DNA from: Acanthosepion pharaonis | Lineage: Eukaryota > Mollusca > Cephalopoda > Sepiida > Sepiidae | NCBI GenBank assembly: GCA_903632075.3 | Contig: CAHIKZ030000253.1 | Span: forward strand, 493,501-557,500 | Length of the DNA stretch: 64,000 nt | Reading direction: 5' to 3' | The notes under the pieces: generated by a model | Database searches by the model: none | The model's input: the letters and a program-made list of their open reading frames with translations, nothing else | What the model was told of the DNA's origin: nothing | Part shown: positions 1 to 11,769 of the stretch, in pieces | How positions within the stretch are numbered: the stretch's first letter is position 1 | Layout: each line of letters starts with the position of its first letter | Made by a program: the position numbers and the translations under genes

Positions 1-835
1 GGAATAGCTTCCTCTTTTCCCATACATTTGAGTCTTGTCATTGTTGGCTTGGTTTTTACAACAGAAACCATAAATTTACTTTAAATTCTTTCTATTACGT
101 ATAGCATTATTTTTAAAGAAAACATTTTATGCTTAAACTCCATTTAAAAGTATTCAATTTGTGATGACTAGTCTACTCAATACATATCGTAGTTTATTAT
201 GAAAGTCAATGCTTTCAAATGAAAATTGCTATAAAGTAATAAGTCTTCGTAAAAAGGAAACTGTTTTATTTATATGCTAAATGTGCAATGTGAATTTCAG
301 CTTACGTTTTTATTAGATATATTTATAGTAAGTTATTTTTCATTATAAATATTTATAATTACTTATTTTATGCAACTCAAATATCATCCATCATTTTAGA
401 AATAAATATGTAATAGTATATACACTTACTGATATTTCATATATCGAGATTTATAAAGACTTTCATACGTAATAAGCAAGATATAATCTCAAAAAAGAAA
501 TAATATATATATCAACGTTATTGATTGATCGGAAAACGACATTTAGAATTAGGAAAAAAATGAACAGGCTCAAATTAAAAAAAAAAATTGAAAACGTTAG
601 CAAGATAAAAACTGTGGAAACAGATTTAAAATGCCACAAAAAGATATCTAAAAAAGTTAAAAGGTGAATATCCATGAAAAATGTTTTGTTCAGCAATAAA
701 ATATTTAAAGAATCTGGTATTGTGAGTATAAACAGAAAAAAGTAATCATCACAAACAGAAAAGTTGGGTGAAAAGTTCATGAGAACTGATTTCTCAGCAA
801 GAATTGTTAATGATGAATATCTACCTGATGTATAT
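1..835. other. AT-rich sequence, no gene seen
   Basis: Low-complexity AT-rich DNA. The only open frame, on the minus strand at 463-780, is a Phe/Leu/Ile-rich translation of A-rich sequence with no recognisable domain. I see no repeat family or RNA gene here. Confidence 0.6.
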
Positions 836-837
836 AG

Positions 838-1135
838 TTTAGTTTCTGTCTATATTTCTGAGATGAGGTATTATGTACATTATTTACATTATTCGGACTA
901 TTGTTCTCATCTTTGTCGCCATATTTATTAGAACGTTTCGGCCGTTGTACGCTCCGGCCTTCTTCAGGTGGGTGGGATATCGAACTTAACCCTTTATTTC
1001 ACTCACTGGGGCAGACTGTTCTAGTTCCACGTGCCATATTTAATAGATGTCAGTTATCAGTTATCTCCTGTTAATTTCCCTCTGAAAGTTCTCCGGAGCG
1101 TACAATGACCTAAACTTTGTAATAAATAAAGTCTG
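838..1135 (-). repeat. Inverted-repeat family, copy 1
   Basis: First of six copies or partial copies of one repeat family. The left arm (about 845-970) starts at a stretch shared with 34,765 and 58,430 and holds the hammerhead-like core on the minus strand at 935-967. The middle (970-1095) matches the interior of the 58,425 copy. The right side has a short inverted counterpart of the arm (about 1096-1130). The tRNA-like core present in the 34.8 kb and 58.7 kb copies is deleted here. Function unknown; non-coding. Confidence 0.7.
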
Positions 1136-2306
1136 AATAATGTTTATACTTTAGTTTGGATCCTTCATAGAAATAGTTAAGCAACATCCATAATGTCACA
1201 AGTAAAATTATTAGATGGTGCTATCAAGATAAACACATAAAATTGTTCTTGTATAAACTTTTTTTGATTGGTTCAGTTCACTGCGAAAGAACTTTAAGCG
1301 TATATCCACGATGCCAATGACTTTTCAAAACTGGTTATTACTCGCATTGATCAAAAAGGTTTCCAGGATTAATGTAATGACTAAAACCTTCTCAGATATT
1401 AATTGTGGACAATTAATCATAAGGACAGTAAATAAGATCGTTGTGAGTAAATAAAAACTATTGAAAATAAAGTTAGCTGAAAGTGTAACAAAGTTAATAT
1501 AATAAATGTTTGAAAAATGATGATGTTTATAGAATATCAGGGAGATTTATATTTAATATTTAGGATTGGAAATGTTAATCAAATATGTTTCCCTGGCCTG
1601 AATCTTTTGGTACTTTGTTTAATGACTAACAGACCCACAACACCTTATTTACAATATGATCAAAAAGGATAAATATAAACTGAAACTTACACAATATATA
1701 TCGCGTATAAATATACGTATATCATGAAGATTTTAAAATGGTTTGGTCAAAAGCAATATCGTGGAGAAAGCTTTAATTTCATAAACTGTATAATAAAATA
1801 GTACTGGAAAGAATTTTATTTTAAATACGCAACCTAAAATTTTACAAAAAGTATTTAATTTATGCCAGACAAATGAAATTATTAAGCAGTAACACACCTC
1901 ATTTTTATATTTGTAATTTTATAGTAATTTGATGATTGGAATATTCTTCTGTAGGAAGAATTTAGATTTGGGTCATTTTTTCAATACTAATTTGTTTAGT
2001 TCTTGGCATTATAACGGTTTCTGAAAATTAATTTCAATCACACATTAATCTCAATGGAATTGAAACTTTACCAAACAGTGAAGTTGAAATATTTGTAAAT
2101 TTCTGCTCTACAATTCAGGAAAGTTATCAGGTTGGAACAAAATTTCCAAAGCTTATGCAAACAAATTAATAATTCTTGTAGAAAAACTTGTTTGAATTGT
2201 ATATCAGGGTTTGCATATATGCATGATAACTGAATTTATTCATCCCAATATGCAAAATAGGCCTTTTTATGAAACATTCAGTATGGTCTCAAACTTTTGA
2301 GCGTAG
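1136..2306. other. AT-rich sequence, nothing recognised
   Basis: About 1.2 kb of AT-rich DNA with no long open frame, tRNA-like box or repeat that recurs elsewhere in the window. Confidence 0.55.
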
Positions 2307-2358
<52 letters not shown>

Positions 2359-2433
2359 GATAGATAGATAGATAGATAGATATCTATCTATCTATCTAGA
2401 TAGATATATATATATATATATATAGATAGATAG
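2307..2433. repeat. (TATC)n/(GATA)n/(TA)n compound microsatellite
   Basis: About 12 TATC units switch to GATA units, back to TATC, then to TA and GATA. Because TATC and GATA are reverse complements, the tract is self-complementary and can fold into a hairpin. Confidence 0.95.
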
Positions 2434-2572
2434 GTGTACATTTGATGCATTGAAAAAAATAAAAGTATATAGTGGTTACATATATTAGTAAATGCTTAAT
2501 CTCGTTTAATACTAATTTTGCACATGCTTACCTGGCACGGGTAGTGTAATCAGCTATCAGTTGCCTTCTCTG

Positions 2573-2680
2573 TCTGCGGGCAGAGTGCATCTCAGTTGCG
2601 TCTCATTCGGCGGGCAGAGTGCAACTCAGTTGAGTCTCTGTCTGAGAACAGAATGCAACTGGAGAAAAATACTGAAAAGT
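2573..2680. repeat. 34-bp tandem repeat, three units
   Basis: A GC-richer unit built on GGCAGAGTGCAACTCAGTTG repeats with its CAG landmark at 2581, 2615 and 2649, an exact 34-bp period. The third unit is degenerate. It sits in a GC-rich island (about 2540-2870) that also supports a 92-codon open frame (2561-2839). That frame has no domain I recognise and its first part simply translates the repeat, so I do not call it a gene. Confidence 0.75.
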
Positions 2681-2689
2681 GCCCGTTCC

Positions 2690-3039
2690 CGAGGAGGAAC
2701 TGCCCACCGCCTTATTTCCCCTTATTGCACTAGAGAGGGAGAATCAATAGTAATATCAATGCCATCGCAACAGACATTTGCGGGATCGGGACAATTTCTG
2801 CCCTGGCCCGAGTATACGCGCTCAGGTGTCTCACGTTAAACCCGACCTTGTGTCACATCACGTCACCGTGGGAAAACAAAGAAATACTTATGTGTATATC
2901 AACGACTCTGGGTTTCATGTTTTGAACTGTAAAGCTTCATAAATAATGTTACCAAACTTATAAAATAAAAAAAGAATCTATTCTTCATTATTTTAAGATG
3001 CACTTAAAAACAATCTCATTCTGTAAGATTTACAAGAAT
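2690..3039. other. GC-richer island then AT-rich spacer
   Basis: The island containing the 34-bp repeat ends near 2870. The remainder is AT-rich with no feature recognised. Confidence 0.5.
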
Positions 3040-3430
3040 ATTGTTTGGTGACATAGATATTTACACTGTTTACATTGTTCGGACTGTTACCCTGATCTTT
3101 ATTGCCATATTCATGACGTTTCGGTCGTGTACGCTCTGGCCTTCTTCAGATGAGTTTAGTTATAATTTGGAATGAATCCTTTATTTATTCCACTAGGCCA
3201 TGTAGATAAAAGTGATTGGTCGAGTGATTCAAAAGTGACTTAACCTGAAGAGTTGTGAGTTCAGTAACTGGTCACCAAAGAAAGAAAAAAAAACTTAGAG
3301 AGTTGAGTTACCATTTATTATTATTATCTGAAAATGTGATATTAAAAAAGGCATGGCATGTGGAACTAGTACAACGTCCAAAACGTCATGAATATGGCAA
3401 TGAAGAAAGCATCCGTTACAATGACACCAA
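3040..3430 (-). repeat. Inverted-repeat family, copy 2
   Basis: Left arm at about 3060-3150 with the hammerhead-like core on the minus strand at 3118-3149; diverged right arm at about 3360-3415. Between them lies a tRNA-like segment (about 3205-3285) with a B-box-like GAGTTCAGTAACTGG and a stretch shared with the copy at 25.9 kb. Strongly diverged from the other copies. Confidence 0.6.
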
Positions 3431-4628
<1,198 letters not shown>

Positions 4629-4700
4629 GAATAAAGACAAAAGGAAAGGTCATCACAGTCGACGCGTTTCGTCCTCTGAGGGATTTATCAAGGCAAATGC
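4629..4700 (-). repeat. (TA)n-linked repeat with GACGAAACGCGTC motif
   Basis: Directly follows the (TA)n tract. On the minus strand it reads TGATAAATCC, a short loop, then GAGGACGAAACGCGTCGAC. The same arrangement occurs beside (TA)n tracts at 5.49 kb and 54.16 kb. It resembles a decayed hammerhead core; see findings. Confidence 0.5.
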
Positions 4701-5176
4701 AAGGATTTTTATTTTGTAACAACTATTTTGTTATTCAAAATATATGAGACATAAATTAATGCCAAATTAAAATAATTTCAATACTAATTTGCATAAAGAT
4801 AATAAAATATATCACTTTCATTTATTAGATATTGAATTGTGTCACTTTATATGAGGGTATATATATCTATGTAAATAAAGATGAACGTCAATGTGTTTGT
4901 GTATCTGTAGGTCGATCTGTAAATCTATAGGAAGAAAAACTACTTCACCGATCTTCATTAAATCTGGTACACAGTAGACATAAAAGGGAGTGTAATGAGC
5001 TAAGTTTGTTTTATTTTTAAGGGAGGAATCGGGCAACCCCGCCCCGAAAATAAATGTACCTATGGATTCAAAAAGTACTGGACAGACCATCCTCAAGGCA
5101 ACATTATTTTTGACGATGGTTTTACGGATCGTAACTTTAACAACAAAAGAATTAAATGTCCAATAGGTTTTCTCAT
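4701..5176. other. Unclassified AT-rich sequence
   Basis: No domain is recognisable in any frame. The minus-strand open frame at 4842-5363 runs through the neighbouring palindrome and (TA)n and is not supported as a gene. Confidence 0.45.
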
Positions 5177-5360
5177 ATATATATATATATATATATAAAA
5201 GTGAACATAGATGGCAACACTTAGAGGCGACAGTCTGTTTCATGCTAGATGCAATCGTCACACCACGAGTGCTGTGAAGATTGCATCTAGCATGAAACAG
5301 ACTGTCGCCTCTAAGTGTTGACTTTATGTTCACTTTTATATATATATATATATATATATA
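5177..5360. repeat. 180-bp palindromic element bounded by (TA)n
   Basis: Left arm 5197-5256 and right arm 5279-5338 are reverse complements with few mismatches, separated by a 22-bp loop; each arm is bounded outside by (TA)n, which extends the pairing. The right-arm stretch (about 5285-5325) recurs in diverged form at about 37,180-37,215. The plus strand around 5272-5310 reads TGAAGATTGC, loop, GCATGAAAC, again recalling a hammerhead core. Confidence 0.85.
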
Positions 5361-5401
5361 CACGCTCTATCTCTGATATTGAGCACTTTATCCCATAAAT
5401 A

Positions 5402-5402
<1 letters not shown>

Positions 5403-5452
<50 letters not shown>

Positions 5453-5515
5453 AAATTGTAGGAGAAAGTTAAAAATGGTTACTTGTGACGCGTTTTGTCC
5501 TTCAGGACTTCATCG
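5403..5515 (-). repeat. (TA)n plus linked GACGCG motif repeat
   Basis: A (TA)n tract (5403-5451) followed by a 65-bp segment related to 4629-4700 and 54,136-54,195. On the minus strand at 5488-5515 it reads GATGAAGTCC, TGAA, GGACAAAACGCGTC. A GAAA to AAAA change breaks the hammerhead-like core in this copy. Confidence 0.6.
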
Positions 5516-6454
5516 AATTAAAATTTCTTATGTTGGTAGGGCAAGTAGGTATTCCACATCGTGATATTAGAACATCTGCCAGCAATGGTGAAATGTTTTA
5601 AGAGCCATGGCGCAAATTTATTCTAGATGTCCTTGTGATTAAGGCGCTTTCTAGACATTTAAAATCAATAAAAAGAAGATGCTGGGTAATTTTTGTGTAA
5701 GTATTGTAGACAAGGAAATAAATGAGCCATCAAATTTGACGAGAGTGTCACGATAAAAGCAGAGAATTATTGTAATTTCTTGGCTATAGATTATTTGAAT
5801 GGTCTAACCAAGAAGATTTCAGCCAAACAGTCTATTCCTGCATGACAATAAACCTTAACTTTCTTAAGATCCAATATTTTTCAAAGCCAACTTTTCCATA
5901 AAAGGTTTCAAAGACACCAAATTAATGGGATGCTTCCAAGATTCTTCAGATATTAATCCAGTAAAAATCTTGTGGTTTATCATTAAATGAGATATGTACT
6001 AAATATAATAATATTCGTACCCCCACCCTCACCAAAAATGAAATGAAGCACTAAAAACTACTGAAAAATATTAATATCAATACAATAGAAAAGTTAACAA
6101 AACGGCGAAATATTGATGAAAACTAGATAACATAAATATCTGCCATATTGTGTAATTTGTAAGAGCGGCGTGTGTGCTTTTTTGTAGGTGTGTGTGTGTC
6201 TGAGCGTGTTATAATTCTTCTGAGGAAAGTATAACAATCCCAAATAAGAATAAATTTGCTCATAGCAATTTATATTGTATTTCATTTTTCAATGGACAAG
6301 AATTCATTAATGACTCCAGACGCTTTGTACCATTTAATGAGGTTTACAAAATGAAATCATTTCAAAATATAGATTTCAAATAGAGAAATATAAACTAGTT
6401 TTAGCTGACAATTCGGTGATAAATTTACGATTTACCGTAAAACATTATTCCTGG
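5516..6454. other. AT-rich sequence, nothing recognised
   Basis: No open frame with a domain. A short imperfect (TG)n lies near 6186-6198. Confidence 0.55.
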
Positions 6455-6548
6455 GAGAGGAAGGAGAGGAGGAATGATAATTATCAAGAGGAAGGAGAGG
6501 AGGAATGATAATTATCGAGAGGAAAGAGAGGAGGAATGATAATTATCT
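6455..6548. repeat. 31-bp tandem repeat, three units
   Basis: Purine-rich unit GAGAGGAAGGAGAGGAGGAA followed by TGATAATTATC. The ATTATC landmark falls at 6481, 6512 and 6543, an exact 31-bp period. Units differ by one or two bases. Confidence 0.9.
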
Positions 6549-7676
6549 GATAGCGGAAGAAAATGAAGATATTTTGTAGTCGCTTCACGGAGTTAAAATA
6601 TCTATTTTTTGTTTAGTTATTTTGTTTGTGAAGTTTTTAAGTTTCACTTATTTTTCTTCGGTTTGGTTAATGAAACATATTTTAAAAATCTCTTTAGACA
6701 AGAAATTTAAAACAGATTAATTCGTGCTTTTTTTCTGAAACCTTATTTGATTGAGATTTCACATAATTCCGACAAAATTTCGATTCGAAAATCAAATCCA
6801 ATTGGGAATTTAATTTTATGAAGAAAAAAAAAATTATATTTCATTTATTTTTGAGGTTTGTTTTTCTATTCGCAAAGTTCAAATAAAAGTTGCAAGAGAA
6901 GAAATAACTATCCACACGTATCTGTCACAATAGTCAAATATTAAAATCTTGCTTGCATTTAAAAAAAAATGATTTCTTTTAATTTTTGCTTCTAACAATG
7001 GAAATTAAAGGAAAATAAGCCAAACCTTCCAGTATATTAGATTCCTTTTTGTAAACAGATGGTGATGATGGATAAAAAAATATACATTTTTGAACAAAAT
7101 GAAAGAAAAGATCGTGGAGGAAGTGAAATGAATTATTTCTAAATATTCAACATCAAAAGATGTTCTGTAAATAATGAGATTGGGCTTTTTAGTCTTCCAC
7201 TCTGAGCTTTTTTTCGAGTGAACAAAACAATTCATTTGAACGAGAGCAGGCAAACTGGAGATATGAATAGGGGAAAAGCGACTGCAATTATTTTCGAGAA
7301 TGCAAATAATATTCCACGAGAAAAAACGCATGATTGCATGTTTATTTGGTTATGAAATTGTTATAGTTTCATTCGAATGGTTACCCCCCCCCCATTCGCC
7401 ATATTTAGCAGATATTATACCTTCAGATTAACATTTATAGATCTGTATCGGCATCTTTATAGAATTTTCCTATCGAAAAAATTCTTGAAATGCTAACAAT
7501 AGTTCTTTGATTGAAATCTAAAAATTAAATGCCAAAAAGACTTTAAATATTGCATGTAGTCTACCGCAATAATTGCACCTCCTCCAAAAAAATAATAAAC
7601 ATGCTTCAAATTCTAGAATTCGTTTTCACTAAAAAGAAAAAAAAGGCAGCAGAATAATCCACGCCACACCACACAC

Positions 7677-7677
<1 letters not shown>
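6549..7677. other. AT-rich sequence, nothing recognised
   Basis: No supported gene. A 108-codon minus-strand frame (7005-7331) has no domain. Confidence 0.5.
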
Positions 7678-7733
<56 letters not shown>

Positions 7734-7818
7734 TCTAAGGGTTTTGCATAGATAGTTTTCTAAGGAGGTATATATTAATGCACAAATGCTTACAATTAAT
7801 ATGTGTCGATCTCTCTTA

Positions 7819-7866
<48 letters not shown>
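7678..7866. repeat. (CA)n and (TA)n microsatellites
   Basis: (CA)n at 7678-7731 and (TA)n at about 7820-7866, the latter immediately 5' of the Penelope-like remnant. Confidence 0.97.
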
Positions 7867-7869
<3 letters not shown>

Positions 7870-7879
7870 GGGAAGATTT

Positions 7880-9000
7880 GACGGTGCAAAAAACCTGCGA
7901 AAATCATAGGTATATATTTACTACATGAACTAAGCAAAATAATAGATAGAAATGATACAAGGGACGACGGTCTGATAATCTTAAGAAACTACAACAAACA
8001 AAACACACACAAAACTAGAAAAACAATAATAAGGATTTTTAAAAATAACAGATTTGACATAGATATAAAAACTGACCTAAATGAAGTAAATTTTCTAGGT
8101 GTTACCTTCAATCTAATAAAAGGCACATATAAAACATACAGAAAAACCAATGATAAACCACTGTACATGCACACATCCTCCAATCACCCACCTTCAATAA
8201 TCAAACAGATACCACCGCAGGCTCTTCGACAGTTCTTGCAATAAAACCATATCTAATGAAGGTAAGAAAGACTACAAAACAGCCCTAAAAGATAGTGAAT
8301 TCCCGGCAATACTCACATACTCTCCACAGAGCGCAAGAAAGGGCAATAAGAAAAGAAATATCATATGGTTCAACCCACCGTACCGCAAAAACGTAAAAAC
8401 AAACGTAGGTAAAATATTCTTCAAACTCCTAAACAAACACTTCCCGGAAACAAGCACCCTACACAAAATATTAAATAAAAACACTGTAAAAATCAGTTAC
8501 AGTTGCACCGAGAACATGGCACAAATAATAAAAAAAGCACAGCAGGGAAACTATCAACAAATCACCGAACAAATTAAACCCATGTGTAACTGTAGAATAA
8601 AGCATGAATGTCCCTTAAACAGTAATTGCTTACAAAACAACGTAATATACCAAGCCACGGTAAAATTACCAGGTAATGAAGAAAAAGTATACATAGGAGT
8701 TAGTGAAGAACCCTAGAAACAAAGAAACTATACACACAAAACATCTTTCACAAATAGTAAATCCACGAACAGTACAATGCTTTTCAAATAGATCTCGAAA
8801 ATTAAAGACAAAACATAAATCACACCAAAAATATCATGGAAAATAACGAAAAGATCATCATCCTACAACAATCAGTCAAAAACTGCAAACTTTACTTGGA
8901 GGAAAAATAGCTATTATTAATTTCCCAGACCAAAATAAATTACTAAATAAATGATCTGAGCTCGTTTCAAAATGCAGACATGAAAACAAATTTTTACTAC
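7880..9000 (+). pseudogene. Penelope-like element polymerase, 3' half (RT end plus GIY-YIG endonuclease), decayed
   Basis: A retrotransposon polymerase remnant read from the plus strand across several frames. The RT palm survives as RDDGL at 7960-7974 (the preceding Gly-Leu-Tyr of the usual motif is lost by a small deletion), followed by an RT/thumb stretch including NFLGVTF (about 8088-8108). After frameshifts near 8210-8260 come conserved stretches IIWFNPPY (about 8360-8385) and KISYSCTENM. A Cys-rich linker, CNCRIKHECPL then C (about 8586-8640), leads into VIYQATVKLPG and VYIGVSEEP (8645-8713), the GIY-YIG nuclease entry. A TAG at 8714-8716 interrupts it, but the nuclease tail remains readable to about 9000, ending in LNK.SELVSKCRHENK with several stops. 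This domain order (RT, Cys linker, GIY-YIG) is known for endonuclease-bearing Penelope-like elements. The 5' half is missing. The open frames on the minus strand here are shadows. Certainly inactive. Confidence 0.8.
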
Positions 9001-9820
9001 GTTACTTGAAAATGGAAAACTGAAATGAATAAATACAAATAAACAAAATAATATAAAAAACAAGTAAAATAAATTAACCCAAATAATAAACAAATTAACA
9101 AACCACTCCCGTTAAAATAGACGAAATAGAATAAATAAAAATAAATAAAAAATAAAATACATAAAAAACAAGTAAAAACAATCAACCCAAATAAGTAAAT
9201 AAAGTAAATAATAATAAACAAATTAATAAACCAATCTCACCAAAATAACCGTCAGAATAGACTACAACAACTAATCCCAAAATTGGACGAAAAAATAACT
9301 ATAACTGCTATATATCGATGAAAAACATCACTACGTCACTCAAAAATTGAAAACCAAATCGAATAAATAAAAATATACAAAATAAAAAATAAGTAAATAA
9401 ATAAAAACTAATAAAATTAACCCAAATAAATAAATAAATGAACAAATTAACAAATCGCCTCCGCTAAAATAACCGTTAGAACCAGACTAGACGATGTCAT
9501 CTTTCGCGCTTTAAATTTAGACGCCCCAACCTTACCCTGACTTGACATCTGTGAATGTAACTGAGATATTGATACAAATTATTAACACCTTACGCCCCTT
9601 TTCTTTAAGCAATTGCTCTAGCCATTACCATAGAAATTTTGATTTCAATAATGAATATGCTTATGAAACGCGTAAATTTCAGAAATAAGTTATTCCAAAA
9701 AATTTCACTTGAAGACGGAACAGAGCTTAGTACTTTAATTCAATTTCATTCAAATAATTATATTGAAATTTTCGGCTCTTGTTTTGAAACATGAGCGTGT
9801 TGGAATCATATTTTTTTAAA

Positions 9821-9825
<5 letters not shown>
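9001..9825 (+). repeat. 3' trailer of the Penelope-like remnant with A-rich internal repeats
   Basis: A-rich sequence follows the endonuclease. A segment with AATTAACCCAAATAA, then ACAAATTAACAAACC and a GCTAAAATAACCGTTAGAA-like end occurs in three diverged copies, ending near 9125, 9265 and 9480. At about 9640-9672 a hammerhead-like string (TTGATTTCAATAA, loop, TTATGAAACGCG) lies close to the expected 3' end of the element. The segment ends against (TA)n. I infer it is the element's trailer; no coding is seen. Confidence 0.5.

Positions 9826-9826
<1 letters not shown>

Positions 9827-9889
<63 letters not shown>
9827..9889. repeat. (TA)n microsatellite
   Basis: About 62 bp of pure TA, followed by a few ATCT units. 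Confidence 0.97.
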
Positions 9890-9892
<3 letters not shown>

Positions 9893-10074
9893 TCCATTCT
9901 ATCTATCTATTTATTTTCATGGACTTTGTGAGCTGGTTGCCAAAATCTATTTAAATCCATTATATTAAATTTTAAACAAAGTTCTCATTTCTTATGCATA
10001 CATTTGTTCATTAAAATCGGAGATATTTGTGTGTTGAATATTCTTAGTCTTGAAAAAAAAAAGTCAGCTACTCT

Positions 10075-10756
10075 CCATTTATGACTAATATTACTTTTCT
10101 TTCTTTTAATAGCCTTTTCTTTGTTTTACACAGACTTAACAGTTTTCAGTTGTATGATGTTCTCTTTTCAAGCATTGAATATAGATATTACTTTTTGGCT
10201 AATATGTCTTTCGTCCTAATTTTAGTTGCTTTTCGTCACAACCACCATTCCCGAACCATTAGTAATATTGGCTTGCATTTTTATTAGATGACATATTATT
10301 TTTTTTTTATTAATACTTATTTGTTTTAATTTGTTTTTATTTTCATGGCAACTATTCAGATCATCATTTGCCGAGCATTATTAATATTATTGTGAATTTT
10401 ATTATTAGAAGAAACATCAACCGTTATTAAATTTTAACTAGTGTTACTTGAAAGTTAGTTTCATTTGCTTTCCAACTGTCAGCCATTAATAATATTTGAC
10501 TAATATTTCTTTCGTCCAGTTTTCACTTGCTTTATCTCCACTCGTGTCGTATTAGTAGTAATAATATTATCTGGAATTTTGATTACATGAAGCATTGTTA
10601 ACCATGATTCATTTTGACTTGGATTTCTTTCATCTTCGTTTCAATTGCATTATTTCCACTAGTAGTATTAATAGTAGAAGTATTTTCTGGGATGTTTGTC
10701 AAGTATTATTCATTTTTTGACTAGGATTACATTCAAATTAATTGCTTCATTTCGTC

Positions 10757-10797
<41 letters not shown>

Positions 10798-10915
10798 TCT
10801 GATTGAATTATTGTATGAAGCATTGTCATTTATATTTAATTTTTGATTGGTATTTATTTCATTTTAATTTTCTTTCATTGCAACTATTCAGATCGACCAT
10901 TAGTAAAGAGTGAAG
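10075..10915. repeat. Degenerate tandem array, unit about 115 bp
   Basis: Recurring landmarks TTGACTAATATTTCTTTCGTC, then a T-rich run, then a TTAGTAATAATATT stretch appear at about 10,081, 10,195, 10,437, 10,497, 10,613, 10,716 and 10,842. Most spacings are near 103-126 bp or a multiple of that. Each unit carries a short ATT-rich stretch, expanded to (ATT)n at 10,757-10,794. Highly diverged, so probably an old satellite-like array. Non-coding. Confidence 0.55.
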
Positions 10916-11348
10916 ATCAGAAATAAAGAAGAAGTTCTTGAAGAGGCTGAAACTCATAGCACCCTTTTTTCTTAAGAGTTGGGCGGCAAAAGATTCGATT
11001 CGGCGGTGACATATTTTATTTTACCTAATATTATCTACTTCGTAACCATTTACATACATTTGTCAACTCTATGTATCCTAACGACGATATACTATTCCTG
11101 TAGAATAAAGTAGAGGTGGTCAGAATTGGTTTGAGGATCCACCTGGAAACTTCAGACAAATTCTATCACCATCCCATTCGCCACTAAATGGATGTGATGA
11201 TTTATTTGTATGTAAGCTCCTACATTTGTAAATATTAGGTGTCTGTGGACAGCTAACAAAAGAGCATTGATAAAAGGAATAAATGGCATGATGGGTTGTT
11301 AGAGGAGACCCTATACAATATTACCCTTTGATTTTTGGTACGTCAGTA

Positions 11349-11349
<1 letters not shown>
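10916..11349. other. Unclassified spacer
   Basis: No domain or repeat recognised. Confidence 0.5.

Positions 11350-11411
<62 letters not shown>
11350..11411. repeat. (TA)n microsatellite
   Basis: About 60 bp of TA abutting the palindrome at 11,416. Confidence 0.97.
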
Positions 11412-11413
<2 letters not shown>

Positions 11414-11415
11414 TC

Positions 11416-11530
11416 AAACACTAATATCCCATGGTTATAATTTATTACATTGGAATCGTAATCATGATCCAATTGGATCGTAATTACGATTCCAATGTAA
11501 TAAATTATAACCATGGAATATTAGTGTTTA
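11416..11530. repeat. 115-bp near-perfect palindrome
   Basis: Left arm 11,416-11,462 and right arm 11,483-11,530 are reverse complements with a single mismatch visible (C versus T around 11,428). The centre (about 11,465-11,480) is itself palindromic, GATCCAATTGGATC, so there is effectively no loop. It could extrude as a cruciform. Both arms are non-coding. Confidence 0.9.
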
Positions 11531-11621
11531 AACCTTTTTATTATATTCTTACTCTGTCCTTGACATTGAGTTCTACCTGGATTCTGTCCTCTTGGGAATT
11601 TATTGACTACTAATATTATCA

Positions 11622-11622
11622 A

Positions 11623-11708
<86 letters not shown>
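11622..11708. repeat. (TC)n(TA)n compound microsatellite
   Basis: About 13 TC units followed by about 29 TA units. Confidence 0.97.
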
Positions 11709-11709
<1 letters not shown>

Positions 11710-11769
11710 GTAGAGGGTGCGATGGGTAAATTGTAAATTTTCGCGCATTCGTGTTGTTTGTTTTTGTTT

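Noticed and set aside
7989..8484. Minus-strand hydrophobic frames that look like membrane proteins
   Set aside because: Antisense of the A-rich Penelope-like polymerase, whose plus-strand motifs are clear.
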